Positions 35,409-47,843 of a stretch of 64,000 nucleotides of DNA are shown here, one piece after another. The position numbers and the translations under genes were made by a program. The stretch spans positions 620,001 to 684,000 of the forward strand of contig JAOVFP010000015.1 of the NCBI GenBank assembly GCA_025738555.1. The letters are read 5' to 3'. Positions within the stretch are counted from its first letter, which is position 1, and each line of letters starts with the position of its first letter. Source of the DNA: Cyathus striatus. Lineage: Eukaryota; Basidiomycota; Agaricomycetes; Agaricales; Nidulariaceae. The notes under the pieces were generated by a model. That model had not been told where the DNA came from. It did no database searches and saw only the letters and a program-made list of their open reading frames with translations.

Positions 35409-37639
35409 TCAATGATTCGAGTCACACTCGAGGAGACGAAGATATTACCCACCCAGGAGCAGATCCTCCATTCCAAGACAGAACCTTTATAGCACATAGA
35501 CATCCAGAACTGCCCAATACATGCTTTATGACTAACCCAATATGCTTTAGCACTACTCCTTTCTCTCTGCCATATTATATCAAAGATACCTACGAAGTAT
35601 CCTTCACTGCAATCGACAACATAGCAAACAACTTAGAACTAGCGGCGTCATACGCATACAAAAAGGTGGCGAACCGGGTCAAACCAGTCGCTACCACACT
35701 ACCAGAAAAATTTCGCATAGTCAGACGTGTTCCGACTGATCCGCTAGAAAACATGCCTGAACTACCCATACATCCGCCAGACTTTGTCCCAGGAAAACGC
35801 TACACACAGGAACGAAAAGACGAAAACGACGTCAACAAGGAAAACTTCTTGTGGCCCGAAGAAGTTAAGCTAGTCCATGAACTAATCAAGCTCCAAGAAG
35901 AAGCCTTTGCATGGACAGAAGACGAGAAAGGAAAGTTCAACAACGAGTACTTTGACCCAGTAGTAATACCCACCGTGGAACATGTCCCATGGGTACTCAA
36001 AAATATTCCCATTCCTCCTGGTATATTCGAGCAAGTAGTACAAATCATCAAGGATAAGATTGCTGTCGGAGTCTACGAACCTTCCAATGCTTCCTATATG
36101 TCACGATGGTTCTGCGTCCTAAAGAAGGACAAGAAATCGCTACGGCTCGTACATGATCTCCAGCCATTGAACGCCGTAGCTATCAAAGATAGCGGCGTGC
36201 CCCCAATCGTCGAAACATACGCAGAAACATTCGGAGGACGTGCATGCTACGGTATGTTCGACCTATACGTCGGATTCGACCAACGAGCGCTAGCACCAGA
36301 ATCCAGAGACCTCACCACTTTCCAAACACCATTAGGAACACTCCAGCTAACCTCGATACCAATGGGATACACTAACTCCATGCAGATACAGCATGGTGAC
36401 CTCACATTTCTACTCCAAGATGAGATTCCACACGTAGCCACACCATTCGTCGATGATGTACCCGTCAAGGGCCCACCAACGCGATACGAACTTCCTAACG
36501 GAGGCTACGAAGTCCTAAAAGACAACCCAGGCATACGTCGATTCGTATGGGAACATCTACAAAATGTCAATAGGGTAATCCAGCGCATCAAACATGCAGG
36601 TGGTACCTTCTCTGCCAAAAAATCGCATTTTTGCGTTCCTTCAGCAGTAATTGTTGGCCATAGGTGCACATATGAAGGCCGCGTACCTGACGAGACATGC
36701 ATTCAGAAAGTTCTAGACTGGCCATTGTGCAAATCACTCACTGAAGTACGAGGCTTCCTAGGCGTTTGCGGTACAATTCGTATATTCGTCAAGAATTACG
36801 CCATGCACACAAAACTGCTAGTCGCCCTCACTAAGAAAAACAAAGACTTCGAATTTGGCCCGGAACAGCTACAGGCCATGGAAACGCTCAAGCTCATGGT
36901 TAAAAACTGCCCAGCGATAAAAGCAATAGACTATCTTAGCAGAAGAGAAGTCATTCTAGCCGTAGATTCCTCCTGGATAGGCGTAGGATACATCCTACTC
37001 CAGTTAGGCGAAGATAGCAAACGCTACCCATCGAGATTCGGCTCTATCACTTGGAATGAGCGCGAACAGCGATACTCACAAGCAAAGCTCGAACTCTATG
37101 GTCTATTTCGAGCTCTCAAAGATACAAGAATCTATATCATAGGCATCAAGAAATTTACAATTGAAACAGATGCAAAGTACATACGAGGAATGCTCAACAA
37201 CCCAGATATTCAGCCCAATGCAACGATTAACCGCTGGATAGCGGGAATTCTTCTATTTTCGCCATTCAAGCTCGTACATATCCCAGGAGTTGACCATCAG
37301 GCAGCAGACGGACTGTCATGTCGACCAAAGGCACCAGAGGACCCAGAAATTGACGATGACTGGGAACAGTGGATCGACGATGCCAATGCATTCGCTATCG
37401 AAGTCTTAAACTGGGAACGAAAACCACGGTCACCCATCTACGAGAACCCACATCAGTGTATATGTGAAAAGCCAGAGAAGCGGCACATGTACTCATCCTC
37501 TCACGAGAAGGGTATCAAACCCTCTGACCTAGTTCATATACTAATGGGTGAAACGGTCCAAATCCCACGGACCGACAAGGCCAATGCCCAGGATCACGAA
37601 CTTCCAATCATCCAACAATTCCTTGAGCACCCTGTGTGA
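35404..37639 (+). pseudogene. Ty3/gypsy reverse transcriptase and RNase H
   Basis: Open in the -1 frame relative to gag-pro up to TGA 37637-37639. RT motifs: LRLVHDLQPLN, GMFDLYVGFDQ and the catalytic FVDD (in PFVDDVPVKG). RNase H follows (ILAVDSSWIGVGYIL, KLELYGL, IETDAKYI, HIPGVDHQAADGLS). Order protease-RT-RNase H-integrase is that of Ty3/gypsy. An interdomain TGA separates it from the integrase. Confidence 0.9.
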
Positions 37640-38699
37640 CCAGAAGGCATGAGCGATGCCCAATATACAAAGTTCATCAGAAGAAGTCTAGAATACTTCA
37701 CCAAAGATGGGCGCCTTTGGAAAAAAGACCCACACGGCAAGCACAAGCTCATCATTCCAGAAGAAAAGCGCCTGGGACTCATCATGGAAGCGCACGACGA
37801 GCTCGGCCACAAAGGTCTATTCACAGTACGCACCAGGCTCTTAGAAAGATTCTGGTGGCCCCACCTAGAAAACGATGTTAAATGGTATATAAGAACATGC
37901 CATGAATGTCAGATAAGACTCCTGAAAAGGATACACATACCACCATCTGTACCAACACCTGCTGCACTATTCAGGAAAGTTCACATAGATACCATGTTAA
38001 TGCCGAAGTCGAACGGATACCAATACATTGTCCACGCACGAGATTCCTTGTCTTCTTACCCAGAATGGCGTATGCTACGGCACGAAAACACCAAGACCAT
38101 TGCAGCATTTATCTTCGAAGAAATCTTATGCCGATGGGGAGCTATAGAAGAAATTGTGTCAGACAATGGGAAACAGTTCATCGCGGCTTGCCAATATCTT
38201 GCTGAAAAATACCATATACACCACATCCGTATATCTCCATACAACTCTCAGGCCAATGGCATCATTGAACGCCAACATTTCGACGTACGAGAAGCCTTAA
38301 TCAAAGCTGCGGACGGAGACGAATCCAGATGGTCGCAAGTTGCCTATTCAGTAATCTGGGCAGAACGGGTCACCATCCAAAAATCAACAGGATACTCACC
38401 CTACTACATAGCACACGGCATAGAGCCCACCATGCCATTTGACCTGGCAGAAGCCACATACTTGGCTCCTAAAATGGACAAACCAACCACTACTGAAGAC
38501 CTTATCGTCTACCGAGCCAAGCAGCTGCAAAAAAGGCCAGCGGACCTTGAACGCATCACCCAACGAGTACTCAAGGCCTGATATGCATCCATAGCACAGT
38601 TCAATACATAAGTGCCAGCCATTCTGATCATATAACAGCAGTGTTATATGATTGCCCCAATCGAATAAGCCATGCCATTTTATGATTGGGATCATAAAC

Positions 38700-39420
38700 A
38701 ATCATTGAGGTTCTAATTCAATACTACTATTGTATGAATGTATTAAATGATCATAAGCAATCATTGATTGTTTCTAATTGGATATTACTATTGTATGGAT
38801 GGCTAGGTGATCATAAACAATCAGTGATTGTTTTTAATTGAATACTACTATTGTATGAATGTATTAGGTGATCATAGACAATCATTGATTTATCTAATTG
38901 AATATTAGTATGAATGGAGAGGCAATCATAAACAATCATTGATTTTTTCTAATTGAATATTATTATTGTATGAATGGTGAGGTGATCATAAACAATCATT
39001 GATTTTTTCTAATTGAATATTAGTATGAATGGAGAGACAATCATAAACAATCATTGATTTTTTCTAATTGAATATTATTATTGTATGAATGGTGAGGTGA
39101 TCATAAACAATCATTAATCCTTATTAATTGAATATTAGTATGAATAGAGAGACAATCATAAAAAATCATTGATTTTTTCTAATTGAATATTATTATTGTA
39201 TGGATGGTGAGGTGATCATAAACAATCATTAATCCTTACTAATTGAATATTAGTATGAATGGAGAGACAATCATAAACAATCATTGATTTTCTCTAATTG
39301 AATATTATTATTGTATGGATGGTGAGGTGATCATAAACAATCATTGATTTTTACTAGTTGAATATTAGTATGGATGGTTAGGCAATCATAAGCAATCAAT
39401 GATAACTACTAATTGGATAT
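38700..39420. repeat. AT-rich tandem repeats in the left arm of FB1
   Basis: Units of about 55-62 bp alternate between GTATGAATGGAGAG.CAATCATAAACA and GTATGAATGGTGAGGTGATCATAAACA types, each with ATCATTGATT and CTAATTGAATATT. The mirrored, longer set lies at about 42240-43220. Confidence 0.85.
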
Positions 39421-39912
39421 TGCTATTGTATGGATTTGTCACATTTCCTCACATGTCACAATTGTGACACATCTTCCCGCGCGTCACATATTTCCCGCAC
39501 GTCACGTTATTCACATATATTCCCGCGTATCACGTTCGTCTCGCGCGTCACAATTGTCACATATATTCCCGCGCTTCATGTTAGTCACGCGCGTTACATT
39601 TTCCTCACGCGTCACGATCGTCACACATATTCCCGCGCCTCACATATTTCCCGCGCTTCACACATTTCTCGCGCATCGCATATATCCCGCGCATCACACA
39701 TTTCCCACGCGTCACATATTTCACCCACGTCACGTTTGTCACGTTCTTTCGCGCGTCACATTTGTCACATACATTCTCGCGTGTCACAATTGTCACATAT
39801 ATTCCCGCGCTTCATGTTTGTCACACGCGTCACAATTGTTACATATATTCCCGCGTGTCACGTTCGTCTCGCGCGTCACAGTTGTCACATGTATTCCCGC
39901 GCTTCATGTTAG

Positions 39913-40200
39913 TCACGCGCGTCACGCTTTTCACGCGCGTCACGCTTTTCACGCGCGTCACGCTTTTCACGCGCGTCACGCTTTTCACGCGCGTCACGCT
40001 TTTCACGCGCGTCACGCTTTTCACGCGCGTCACGCTTTTCACGCGCGTCACGCTTTTCACGCGCGTCACGCTTTTCACGCGCGTCACGCTTTTCACGCGC
40101 GTCACGCTTTTCACGCGCGTCACGCTTTTCACGCGCGTCACGCTTTTCACGCGCGTCACGCTTTTCACACGCGTCACGCTTTTCATGTGTGTCATGCTTT
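39913..40200. repeat. 18 bp minisatellite, left arm of FB1 (about 14 units)
   Basis: Unit CACGCGCGTCACGCTTTT repeated about 14 times without visible change, then a few variant units. The inverted counterpart at about 41590-41745 has only about 5 perfect units, so the arms differ by about nine units. Confidence 0.9.
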
Positions 40201-40340
40201 TCATGTGTGTCACGCGCGTCACATTCGTCACACTTTTAGCGCTCGTCACGCTTTTCACAATCTTACATTTGTCATGCTTTGAAATCTTGCCTTTCTTGGG
40301 TATTAATCTTTTGATTCACATTACATGTCCTATGTGTGTC

Positions 40341-41473
40341 ATTACATTTCTCACAGCATTACATCTGTTATGCTTTGTAAGTATAACACTTGTCATGCTC
40401 TTAGTATAGGTGGCAAATTGAAAACTATATTAATAGATGGATACTCAGCAATAGTATGTGCATAGAAGTTTCTGAGTTGAAGGAAATTCTAAGACAAAGA
40501 ATTTGTGAGTTGATAGCACATCCATATATCCACAGGTACTAGTAAGGGAAAGTCACCTATATTTAATGAATGTAATGTACTGTACTAAAATAGGTACAGA
40601 ACAATGGTAGTGAGCTGAGTATCAAAAAGAGAAATAAGCCCAATTCTATAGTACAGGCAATTTGCCTGCTGTACATTGTGTCACAATATCAGTAAGAGTG
40701 GAGATAGTTTACATTATCTCTCTGTATCAATAAAGCAAACTGTCATGTAGTTATATAGAGTAAGCAGATATGTGACTCAATAATGTGTATTGAAGATATC
40801 AGTATAACCAATAGTGATACAAGAATCATGATCATCTAATGTTTGAGATGTGTAAGTTTGATGTGATGTAGAGTTACATAGTTCAATACCATTATATCAT
40901 ATCTCTAGTCTCAATTGTAAAATGTCAATGAACTTACATACACACTCTACATTTTTCATTCTAGTTGCTTCTTACTGTTAGACCTCTATAATTTACTAAT
41001 TGTAATATCCCATGTCATAACCTTCAATTTAGCAAGAACATATATGTTTCCTTGCATTAATAATTTATTCTGCAGTTTAAAATACTTCTGTTCTGTGGAC
41101 AATGATATAGATATACAGGTAACCAGGCGCGCATGGCTGGCTCAGGTTGTTATATCTTATGACAGACAAACAAAGTCAAAATGTTCTACATGTCATAATA
41201 AGTTCCAAAAATCTTGTGATCTTATGAAATATGCACAAAATGTGACAAATGAGATGCATATTGAGAACATGACAAACTTGACATGTGACTTGCATCAAAA
41301 ACATAATGCAAATGAAAAACATGATAGGATAATAGTGGATAACAAGTGATATGCTGAGTATTCCCCAGTTCACATAGTTTCAAATTTAGATATATTGTCA
41401 ATATCAAAGGCCAAATTAGATTACTGAGCTGTGAAAATTGTGGCAAATGTAACATGTGAAAAGAGCATGATGA
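40341..41473. other. central spacer of FB1
   Basis: The non-inverted centre between the arms. AT-rich; the short frame at 41044-41349 has no family features. Nothing functional recognised. Confidence 0.5.
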
Positions 41474-41589
41474 GTGACACACATAGGACATGTAATGTGA
41501 ATCAAAAGATTAATACCCAAGAAAGGCAAGATTTCAAAGCATGACAAATGTAAGATTGTGAAAAGCGTGACGAGCGCTAAAAGTGTGAC

Positions 41590-41745
41590 GAATGTGACGC
41601 GCGTGACACACATGAAAAGCATGACACACATGAAAAGCGTGACGCGTGTGAAAAGCGTGACGCGCGTGAAAAGCGTGACGCGCGTGAAAAGCGTGACGCG
41701 CGTGAAAAGCGTGACGCGCGTGAAAAGCGTGACGCGCGTGACTAA
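41590..41745. repeat. 18 bp minisatellite, right arm of FB1 (about 5 perfect units)
   Basis: Reverse complement of the left-arm 18 bp unit (AAAAGCGTGACGCGCGTG), fewer copies. Confidence 0.9.
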
Positions 41746-42239
41746 CATGAAGCGCGGGAATACATGTGACAACTGTGACGCGCGAGACGAACGTGACACG
41801 CGGGAATATATGTAACAATTGTGACGCGTGTGACAAACATGAAGCGCGGGAATATATGTGACAATTGTGACACGCGAGAATGTATGTGACAAATGTGACG
41901 CGCGAAAGAACGTGACAAACGTGACGTGGGTGAAATATGTGACGCGTGGGAAATGTGTGATGCGCGGGATATATGCGATGCGCGAGAAATGTGTGAAGCG
42001 CGGGAAATATGTGAGGCGCGGGAATATGTGTGACGATCGTGACGCGTGAGGAAAATGTAACGCGCGTGACTAACATGAAGCGCGGGAATATATGTGACAA
42101 TTGTGACGCGCGAGACGAACGTGATACGCAGGAATATATGTGAATAACATGACGTGCGGGAAATATGTGACGCGCGGGAAGATGTGTCACAATTGTGACA
42201 TGTGAGGAAATGTGACAAATCCATACAATAGCAATATCC

Positions 42240-43220
42240 AATTAGTAGTTATCATTGATTGCTTATGATTGCCTAACCATCCATACTAATATTCAATTAG
42301 TGAAGATCAATGATTGTTTATGATTGCCTAACCATCCATACTAATATTCAACTAGTAAAAATCAATGATTGTTTATGATCACCTCACCATCCATACAATA
42401 ATAATATTCAATTAGAGAAAATCAATGATTGTTTATGACTGTCTCTCCATTCATACTAATATTCAATTAGTAAGGATCAATGATTGTTTATGATCACCTC
42501 ACCATCCATACAATAATAATATTCAATTAGAAAAAATCAATGATTTTTTATGATTGTCTCTCTATTCATACTAATATTCAATTAATAAGGATTAATGATT
42601 GTTTATGATCACCTCACCATTCATACAATAATAATATTCAATTAGAAAAAATCAATGATTGTTTATGATTGTCTCTCCATTCATACTAATATTCAATTAG
42701 AAAAAATCAATGATTGTTTATGATCACCTCACCATTCATACAATAATAATATTCAATTAGAAAAAATCAATAATTGTTTATGATTGTCTCTCCATTCATA
42801 CTAATATTCAATTAGTAAGGATTAATGATTGTTTATGATCACCTCACCATTCATACAATAATAATATTCAATTAGAAAAAATCAATGATTGTTTATGATT
42901 GTCTCTCCATTCATACTAATATTCAATTAGTAAGGATTAATGATTGTTTATGATCACCTCACCATTCATACAATAATAATATTCAATTAGAAAAAATCAA
43001 TGATAGTTTATGATTGCCTCTCCATTCATACTAATATTCAATTAGATAAATCAATGATTGTCTATGATCACCTAATACATTCATACAATAGTAGTATTCA
43101 ATTAAAAACAATCACTGATTGTTTATGATCACCTAGCCATCCATACAATAGTAATATCCAATTAGAAACAATCAATGATTGCTTATGATCATTTAATACA
43201 TTCATACAATAGTAGTATTG
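42240..43220. repeat. AT-rich tandem repeats in the right arm of FB1
   Basis: Inverted counterpart of 38700-39420, with more units, so the two arms have expanded independently. Confidence 0.85.
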
Positions 43221-43750
43221 AATTAGAACCTCAATGATTGTTTATGATCCCAATCATAAAATGGCATGGCTTATTCGATTGGGGCAATCATATAACACTG
43301 CTGTTATATGATCAAAATGGCTGGCACCCCTCTTCAATAAGGAAATGGCCAACATTAAAGATTACAATTTCCAACCAGGAGTGCTAGTATTGGTTAGGAA
43401 TTCAAGATATGAACATACTATCACAAGGTTCAAAACCATACCACGGTATATTGGACCAATGGTCATATTGCGACGCACTAAAGGAGGCTCATACGTTCTT
43501 GGGGAACTTGACGGTTCAGTATCACGCCTACGATATGCGGCATTTCGACTTGTACCATACCACGTACGAGACCCATCCAAAATCCCTGTTACCAAAGTTC
43601 TCGATGACTCAGACAACCATATTGAAGATGCCACACATGAAACCGACGACGTTCTGGCCTTGCAAAATCTTCTCCAAGCATGGAGACTATGAAATCAAAA
43701 TTGAACAATCAACAAGAAAAACGGAAAAGAAAGTTATTATACAACAACAT

Positions 43751-43785
43751 AAAAATAAAAATAAAAATAAAAATAAAAATAAAAA
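43751..43785. repeat. AAAAAT microsatellite
   Basis: About six AAAAAT units between the end of integrase and the stop of the antisense gene. Confidence 0.85.
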
Positions 43786-43843
43786 GATCTAGTATACACG
43801 AAAAAGAAACAATCTAACAATGAAATTACAACACATCCCTCAA

Positions 43844-46130
43844 TCACCCGCAACAACAGCATCATCAATATATACAAGCTCCATCTTCCAGCCAAATGGA
43901 AGGTCGTGCACACGGAAATGTCTTCCATCAGGCTTTTCGCAACAATGTCAAATGAGCGTCATCCATTAGCAGTCAAGACAACTTACGGTTATGATGACAG
44001 ACCCATCGGGAGGACGTGCAAGCAGCGAATCCACAGGATTCTCAGCAGGAGGCGTGGATTGAATGCTCGGATTCAAATTGATGCTTGGAGCGGAACTAGT
44101 GGACACAGTCTGCAGTGAAGGAACAGGAGTCGAATGACCAGGAGGCGGTGTATTATTGATATGATGCGAAGGGGCTGCCACACCTTCGACATTAGCCAGC
44201 GACGGCACGGGCATCTCGTGAGACTCATCAATGTCGTTCCAAGAAGCATGGCCGGCAGCGAAACGATCCATTCTGATAAAAAGCAAAACTATATTAGTCC
44301 CACCCACCCACTCCTTAACAAAATAAACGCACCGCTGCCGCAACGCCTCTCGAGACGCTCGCCCATCTAACCTCTGCGCCGCCGTCGTCCCAGTAATGTG
44401 TGGAATCACCGGAGGCTGCAACCCCGGAATATCCCTCACAGTCGGAACACGCTTCACGCTGTGCGTATGTGCAAGCCCCGCCGCCTTTCGCTCGATATTG
44501 GCTATGTCCGATGAATACCATACCTGTTCATCAGAGGTTGTTATGGACTAAGGACTCGGGAACGTAAGATCGGCCTCGAGTCGTGGCTTCGATTCTGATT
44601 GATCGCTGTCGGTAAGCTGCGGGGCTGCGAAATGTTTCGTCACCGAGAGGGTGATTGATTTCAATATGGTAGGGTGGAATCAATTACTTACCATTTTAAT
44701 AGTTTGAAATCATTGCTTGTATGTAGAAGTGAATATAACTGAAATCAATGAGAGATCAATCAATTAATTACATTAAGTAGAAATCAATCCCAGTCCGAAA
44801 TCATTAGAAATCATTAGAGTGAAATCAATGACAATTAAAAAAGAAATCAATGAGAAATCAGTCAAAAATCAATGAATAACTCGAAATTGTCAGGTACCCA
44901 ACTACAGAATATACTAAGTACTAGGGTGGTTAACTATATACATATACTTACTTTATCTACTAGACCATTAGTCCTTTTCTAACAGATAAACTTTACTCTA
45001 TATTACACATACCTGGAGAGCGAAATCAATCATTTGTACTTAGTTTAAATTACATTTCAAAGTGAAATCATTGCTGAAATCAATCCTTTTGGACTTTGTA
45101 ATATTATTAATGCAAGTTTGAAATCATTGGGAGATCAATGTAAATTCCAAGGGAAATAAATGCGAAATAAATGCGAAAATCAATGTAAAAATCAATGTTA
45201 TATAATATGGAAATCATTGCTAAAACCAATGCTAAATTTAATGTTATTTCAATACTTGTTTTTATTTATTTTCATCATACATAAATGTACATAGTATGTA
45301 AAAGTGTTATAATAGTAATACTCCTACAGCTTAGAAAAATTCGGTCACGTGATTTCATCGTTCTACCATTTTTGAAATTAGTGCACCTCTGTGAAGGCTA
45401 TAAAATAGAATAAAATAATATATTGATTTTAGTATTGATTTACCATTGATTTCCCTATGATATAACATTGATTTTAACATTAATATCGCATTTATTTCCC
45501 TTGGAATTTACATTGATCTCCCAATGATTTCAAACTTGCACTAATAATATTACAAAGTCCAAAAGGATTGATTTCAGCAATGATTTCACTTTGAAATGTA
45601 ATTTAAACTAAGTACAAATGATTGATTTCGCTCTCCAGGTATGTGTAATATAGAGTAAAGTTTATTTGTTAGAAAAGGACTAATGGTCTAGTAGATAAAG
45701 TAAGTATATGTATATAGTTAACCACCCTAGTACTTAGTATATTCTGTAGTTGGGTACCTGACAATTTCGAGTTATTCATTGATTTTTGACTGATTTCTCA
45801 TTGATTTCTTTTTTAATTGTCATTGATTTCACTCTAATGATTTCTAATGATTTCGGACTGGGATTGATTTCTACTTAATGTAATTAGTTGATTGATCTTT
45901 CATTGATTTCAGTTATATTCACTTCTACATACAAGCAATGATTTCAAACTATTAAAATGGTAAGTAATTGATTCTGCCCTACCATATTTGAAATCAATCA
46001 CCCTCTCGGTGACGAAACATTTCGCAGCCCCGCAGCTTACCGACAGCGATCAATCAGAATCGAAGCCACTGGTGCGGCCTCATACAGATTCAACTACCCC
46101 ACGTGACATTACAATAGATGTGCTCGACAT
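43844..46130 (-). CDS. antisense gene at the 3' side of the gypsy element, function unknown
   Basis: A spliced minus-strand gene can be reconstructed: start ATG at 46130 (MSSTSIVMSRG), first intron holding foldback FB2, exon 2 from about 44557 (DEQVWYSSDIANIE, VPTVRDIPGLQPPVIPH, TAAQRLDG), an intron near 44278-44335, exon 3 (MDRFAAGHASWNDIDESHE, Pro/Ser-rich linker), an intron near 43930-43985, and a last exon (PDGRHFRVHDLPFGWK) ending at TGA 43844-43846. About 207 residues. Each junction is a GT-AG pair that keeps the frame, which is why I believe it. I do not recognise a domain. It may be an accessory gene of this retroelement lineage, or a host gene next to which the element landed. The first exon is the least certain part. 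Confidence 0.5.
44578..46074. mobile_element. foldback element FB2
   Basis: A 1,497 bp element with flanking CGGCCTC duplications (44571-44577, 46075-46081). Arms from 44583 (GTGGCTTCGATTCTGATTG) to about 45260 and about 45420 to 46069 are inverted copies; 5 unpaired bases (GAGTC, TGGTG) lie between each arm and the duplication, exactly as in FB1. The arms are dense in GAAATCAATG/AAATCATT motifs. The small centre (about 45260-45420) encodes nothing. Confidence 0.85.
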
Positions 46131-47723
46131 AAACTTAATGTTTTAAAGTTAGCCAGAAAAATATGCATATATATGTTAGAAGGTTGGTATATTCAACCAT
46201 TCACTCATTATATTTCTATATAACACCCTTGAACACCTAGCATTTTGAGGACTGGTTCCTTAAGTTTTGTCATCTTTACACCTCAAAGCTACCAGATGTT
46301 CTTAACAATATTATACACAACATGTTCGAGTTAAATTTCCGATATAGTGAGTGTGAAAGAATTACAGTGCAGAACAACTTATGAATGCGTCAAAAGCAGA
46401 GGCCTTAATACTTACGTAATGCGTTGTCTTGAAGCATCGAATGCTTACTTAGTTTAACTAGTTATGCTTAATTTCATAGCACCGTGTGGGTATTTTTCTT
46501 CTACTACGCTGCTATTCGATAATCCGGCGGTTCAGAGCCAAAACTCATGTTTCAGAGCAGTAGACAATGTCCATTAAGTAATCCATCAGAGGCTCTTCGA
46601 TTAAGGCTGATGAAAAGCGAAATTGGAAAAGCGAAAACCACCTCAAAGCACAAAGTTTTGTTTCGGGTTCTTGCAGCTCTGAGTGATGGTAGAGTGAATG
46701 TTCCACTGTTTCGCGAGTGTTTCTCTTATATTCTCCAAGTTTCTCTTCCCTTTCTCCTTTCTCTTTAAGTCCTGTCTTTCATTTCTCCATTTTCCTTTAT
46801 CCCCCTCTGTATCCTTCCATTCCATCTTTTTCTTGAAACATACCCTTGTTTTATGCAATATTACTACCATACACTGCTAAAGATCAGGTGGCTCACGATA
46901 TCTCCTCGTCACTCTCCCATTGCTCCGGCATGAAACAAGACGTAACGCACCTAGGTACATGCTACGTCGACACCTTCTGTATAATGGCTTTTGCTCAAGG
47001 TTCTTTTTACTATCACTGTCATGAACTAGATGATCTTTCGACGGCATGAACCTGAAGCACACTGCGAAGTGCACTGTAGACGTACCCCCCACTTCCCAAA
47101 ACGGCGATCTGGCTCCGGTCATAAAATTTCAAGTTGATGGTCCAGTATAATAATGCCAGACGAAACTGTTTGAAAGACAAAAATACACTTGCAAGTTTCT
47201 ATTGGATCTGTGTCAGTCTGGGCGTTGCGACGAAACCGGATGAGAACTATGTACCACTCGTAACAAAGCATGACAAATCTAGAGCTATTTATTTTCACAA
47301 CTCAAAACATAGAACGTTAACGCTGACGCTCCCGCAAATTTTCAGTTGTGAGATTTCTTAAAATTCACGAGAATAATATATAATAATCGAGACTTGAACT
47401 GTTCCAAAATCAAATAACATTAACTTCCTAACGAGACTCTATGCAAGGCAGATACTTCAATCATACCCAAGGATGGAGTGGCAGAAATGATGTTAGGTCC
47501 CCATGCGGCAGACCTTGGCCACGGGTGCTTTGCAAACGTAAGCGCCATGCGGTAAGAGATTCCACAGCGACAGGGCCGGAACCGAACAAGACATCGATTC
47601 AAACCATCTTTCTCCTAAATCACCTGTAAGCATCATATTCATCATGAATGGAAGTTGTTTAAACATAGGTCAATTTCAGTGTTTCAATAAACGAGATAGG
47701 CAATGCCCGACGGTCTCCACAAT
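46131..47723. other. region between the gypsy complex and the secreted-protein gene
   Basis: About 1.6 kb. Frames such as 46547-46768 and 47420-47602 (minus) lack family features. A poly-pyrimidine tract lies at 46720-46830. No gene supported, and no sequence matching the probable 5' LTR was found here. Confidence 0.4.
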
Positions 47724-47731
47724 ATATAAAC
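47724..47731 (+). promoter_or_regulatory. TATA box of the small secreted protein gene
   Basis: TATATAAA 113 bases before the ATG at 47844, followed by a C/T-rich initiator-like stretch near 47760-47820. Confidence 0.5.
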
Positions 47732-47843
47732 GACTTGTAATACGAAGGGGATTCTTTAGTTGGTCTCAACACTACAACTCCTACAACATCTCTGAGAGAT
47801 AACTACTTCACCTTTCTTTCTACATTTATATCTAAAATTCACC

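Larger units (their letters stand above)
38607..43332. mobile_element. foldback element FB1 with giant repetitive inverted arms
   Basis: A 4,726 bp insertion in the gypsy integrase, flanked by TTCAATA (38600-38606, 43333-43339). The arms run 38612 to about 40340 and about 41474 to 43327, starting GTGCCAGCCATT in each. Five unpaired bases (CATAA, CCCTC) separate each arm from the duplication. Outer arm: unique inverted sequence; middle: repeats of about 55-60 bp containing ATCATTGATT; inner: TCAC-rich minisatellite. No transposase; the roughly 1.1 kb centre has no convincing gene. Confidence 0.9.
37640..43692 (+). pseudogene. Ty3/gypsy integrase, interrupted by foldback element 1
   Basis: Zinc-binding HHCC domain (HDELGHKG, then CHEC), catalytic core with HIDTM (D), VSDNGKQF (D) and NGIIERQHF (E), and the C-terminal SH3-like part now at 43340-43692 (QPGVLVLVRN, RYIGPMVI). 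TGA at 38579-38581 interrupts the frame, and the 4.7 kb foldback element sits between 38606 and 43333. Removing the element and one TTCAATA copy joins the two parts exactly in frame, which confirms the insertion borders. Ends at TGA 43690. Confidence 0.9.

Noticed and set aside
39913..40200. Possible CRISPR-like array
   Set aside because: Units are contiguous without spacers and the genome is eukaryotic; this is a minisatellite.
39413..42241. Long open frames of up to 289 codons on both strands made of HARHAF-type or RVTLFT-type repeats
   Set aside because: They are translations of the 18 bp minisatellite and its surroundings in the arms of FB1; the frame stays open only because the unit is a multiple of three.
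31600..47000. A pair of long terminal repeats for the gypsy element
   Set aside because: I found a TATA box and a primer-binding-site candidate on the left, but no matching sequence on the right; not reported as an LTR pair.
47420..47629. Small overlapping frames on both strands
   Set aside because: No homology visible, no splice or promoter context, composition equal to the surroundings.
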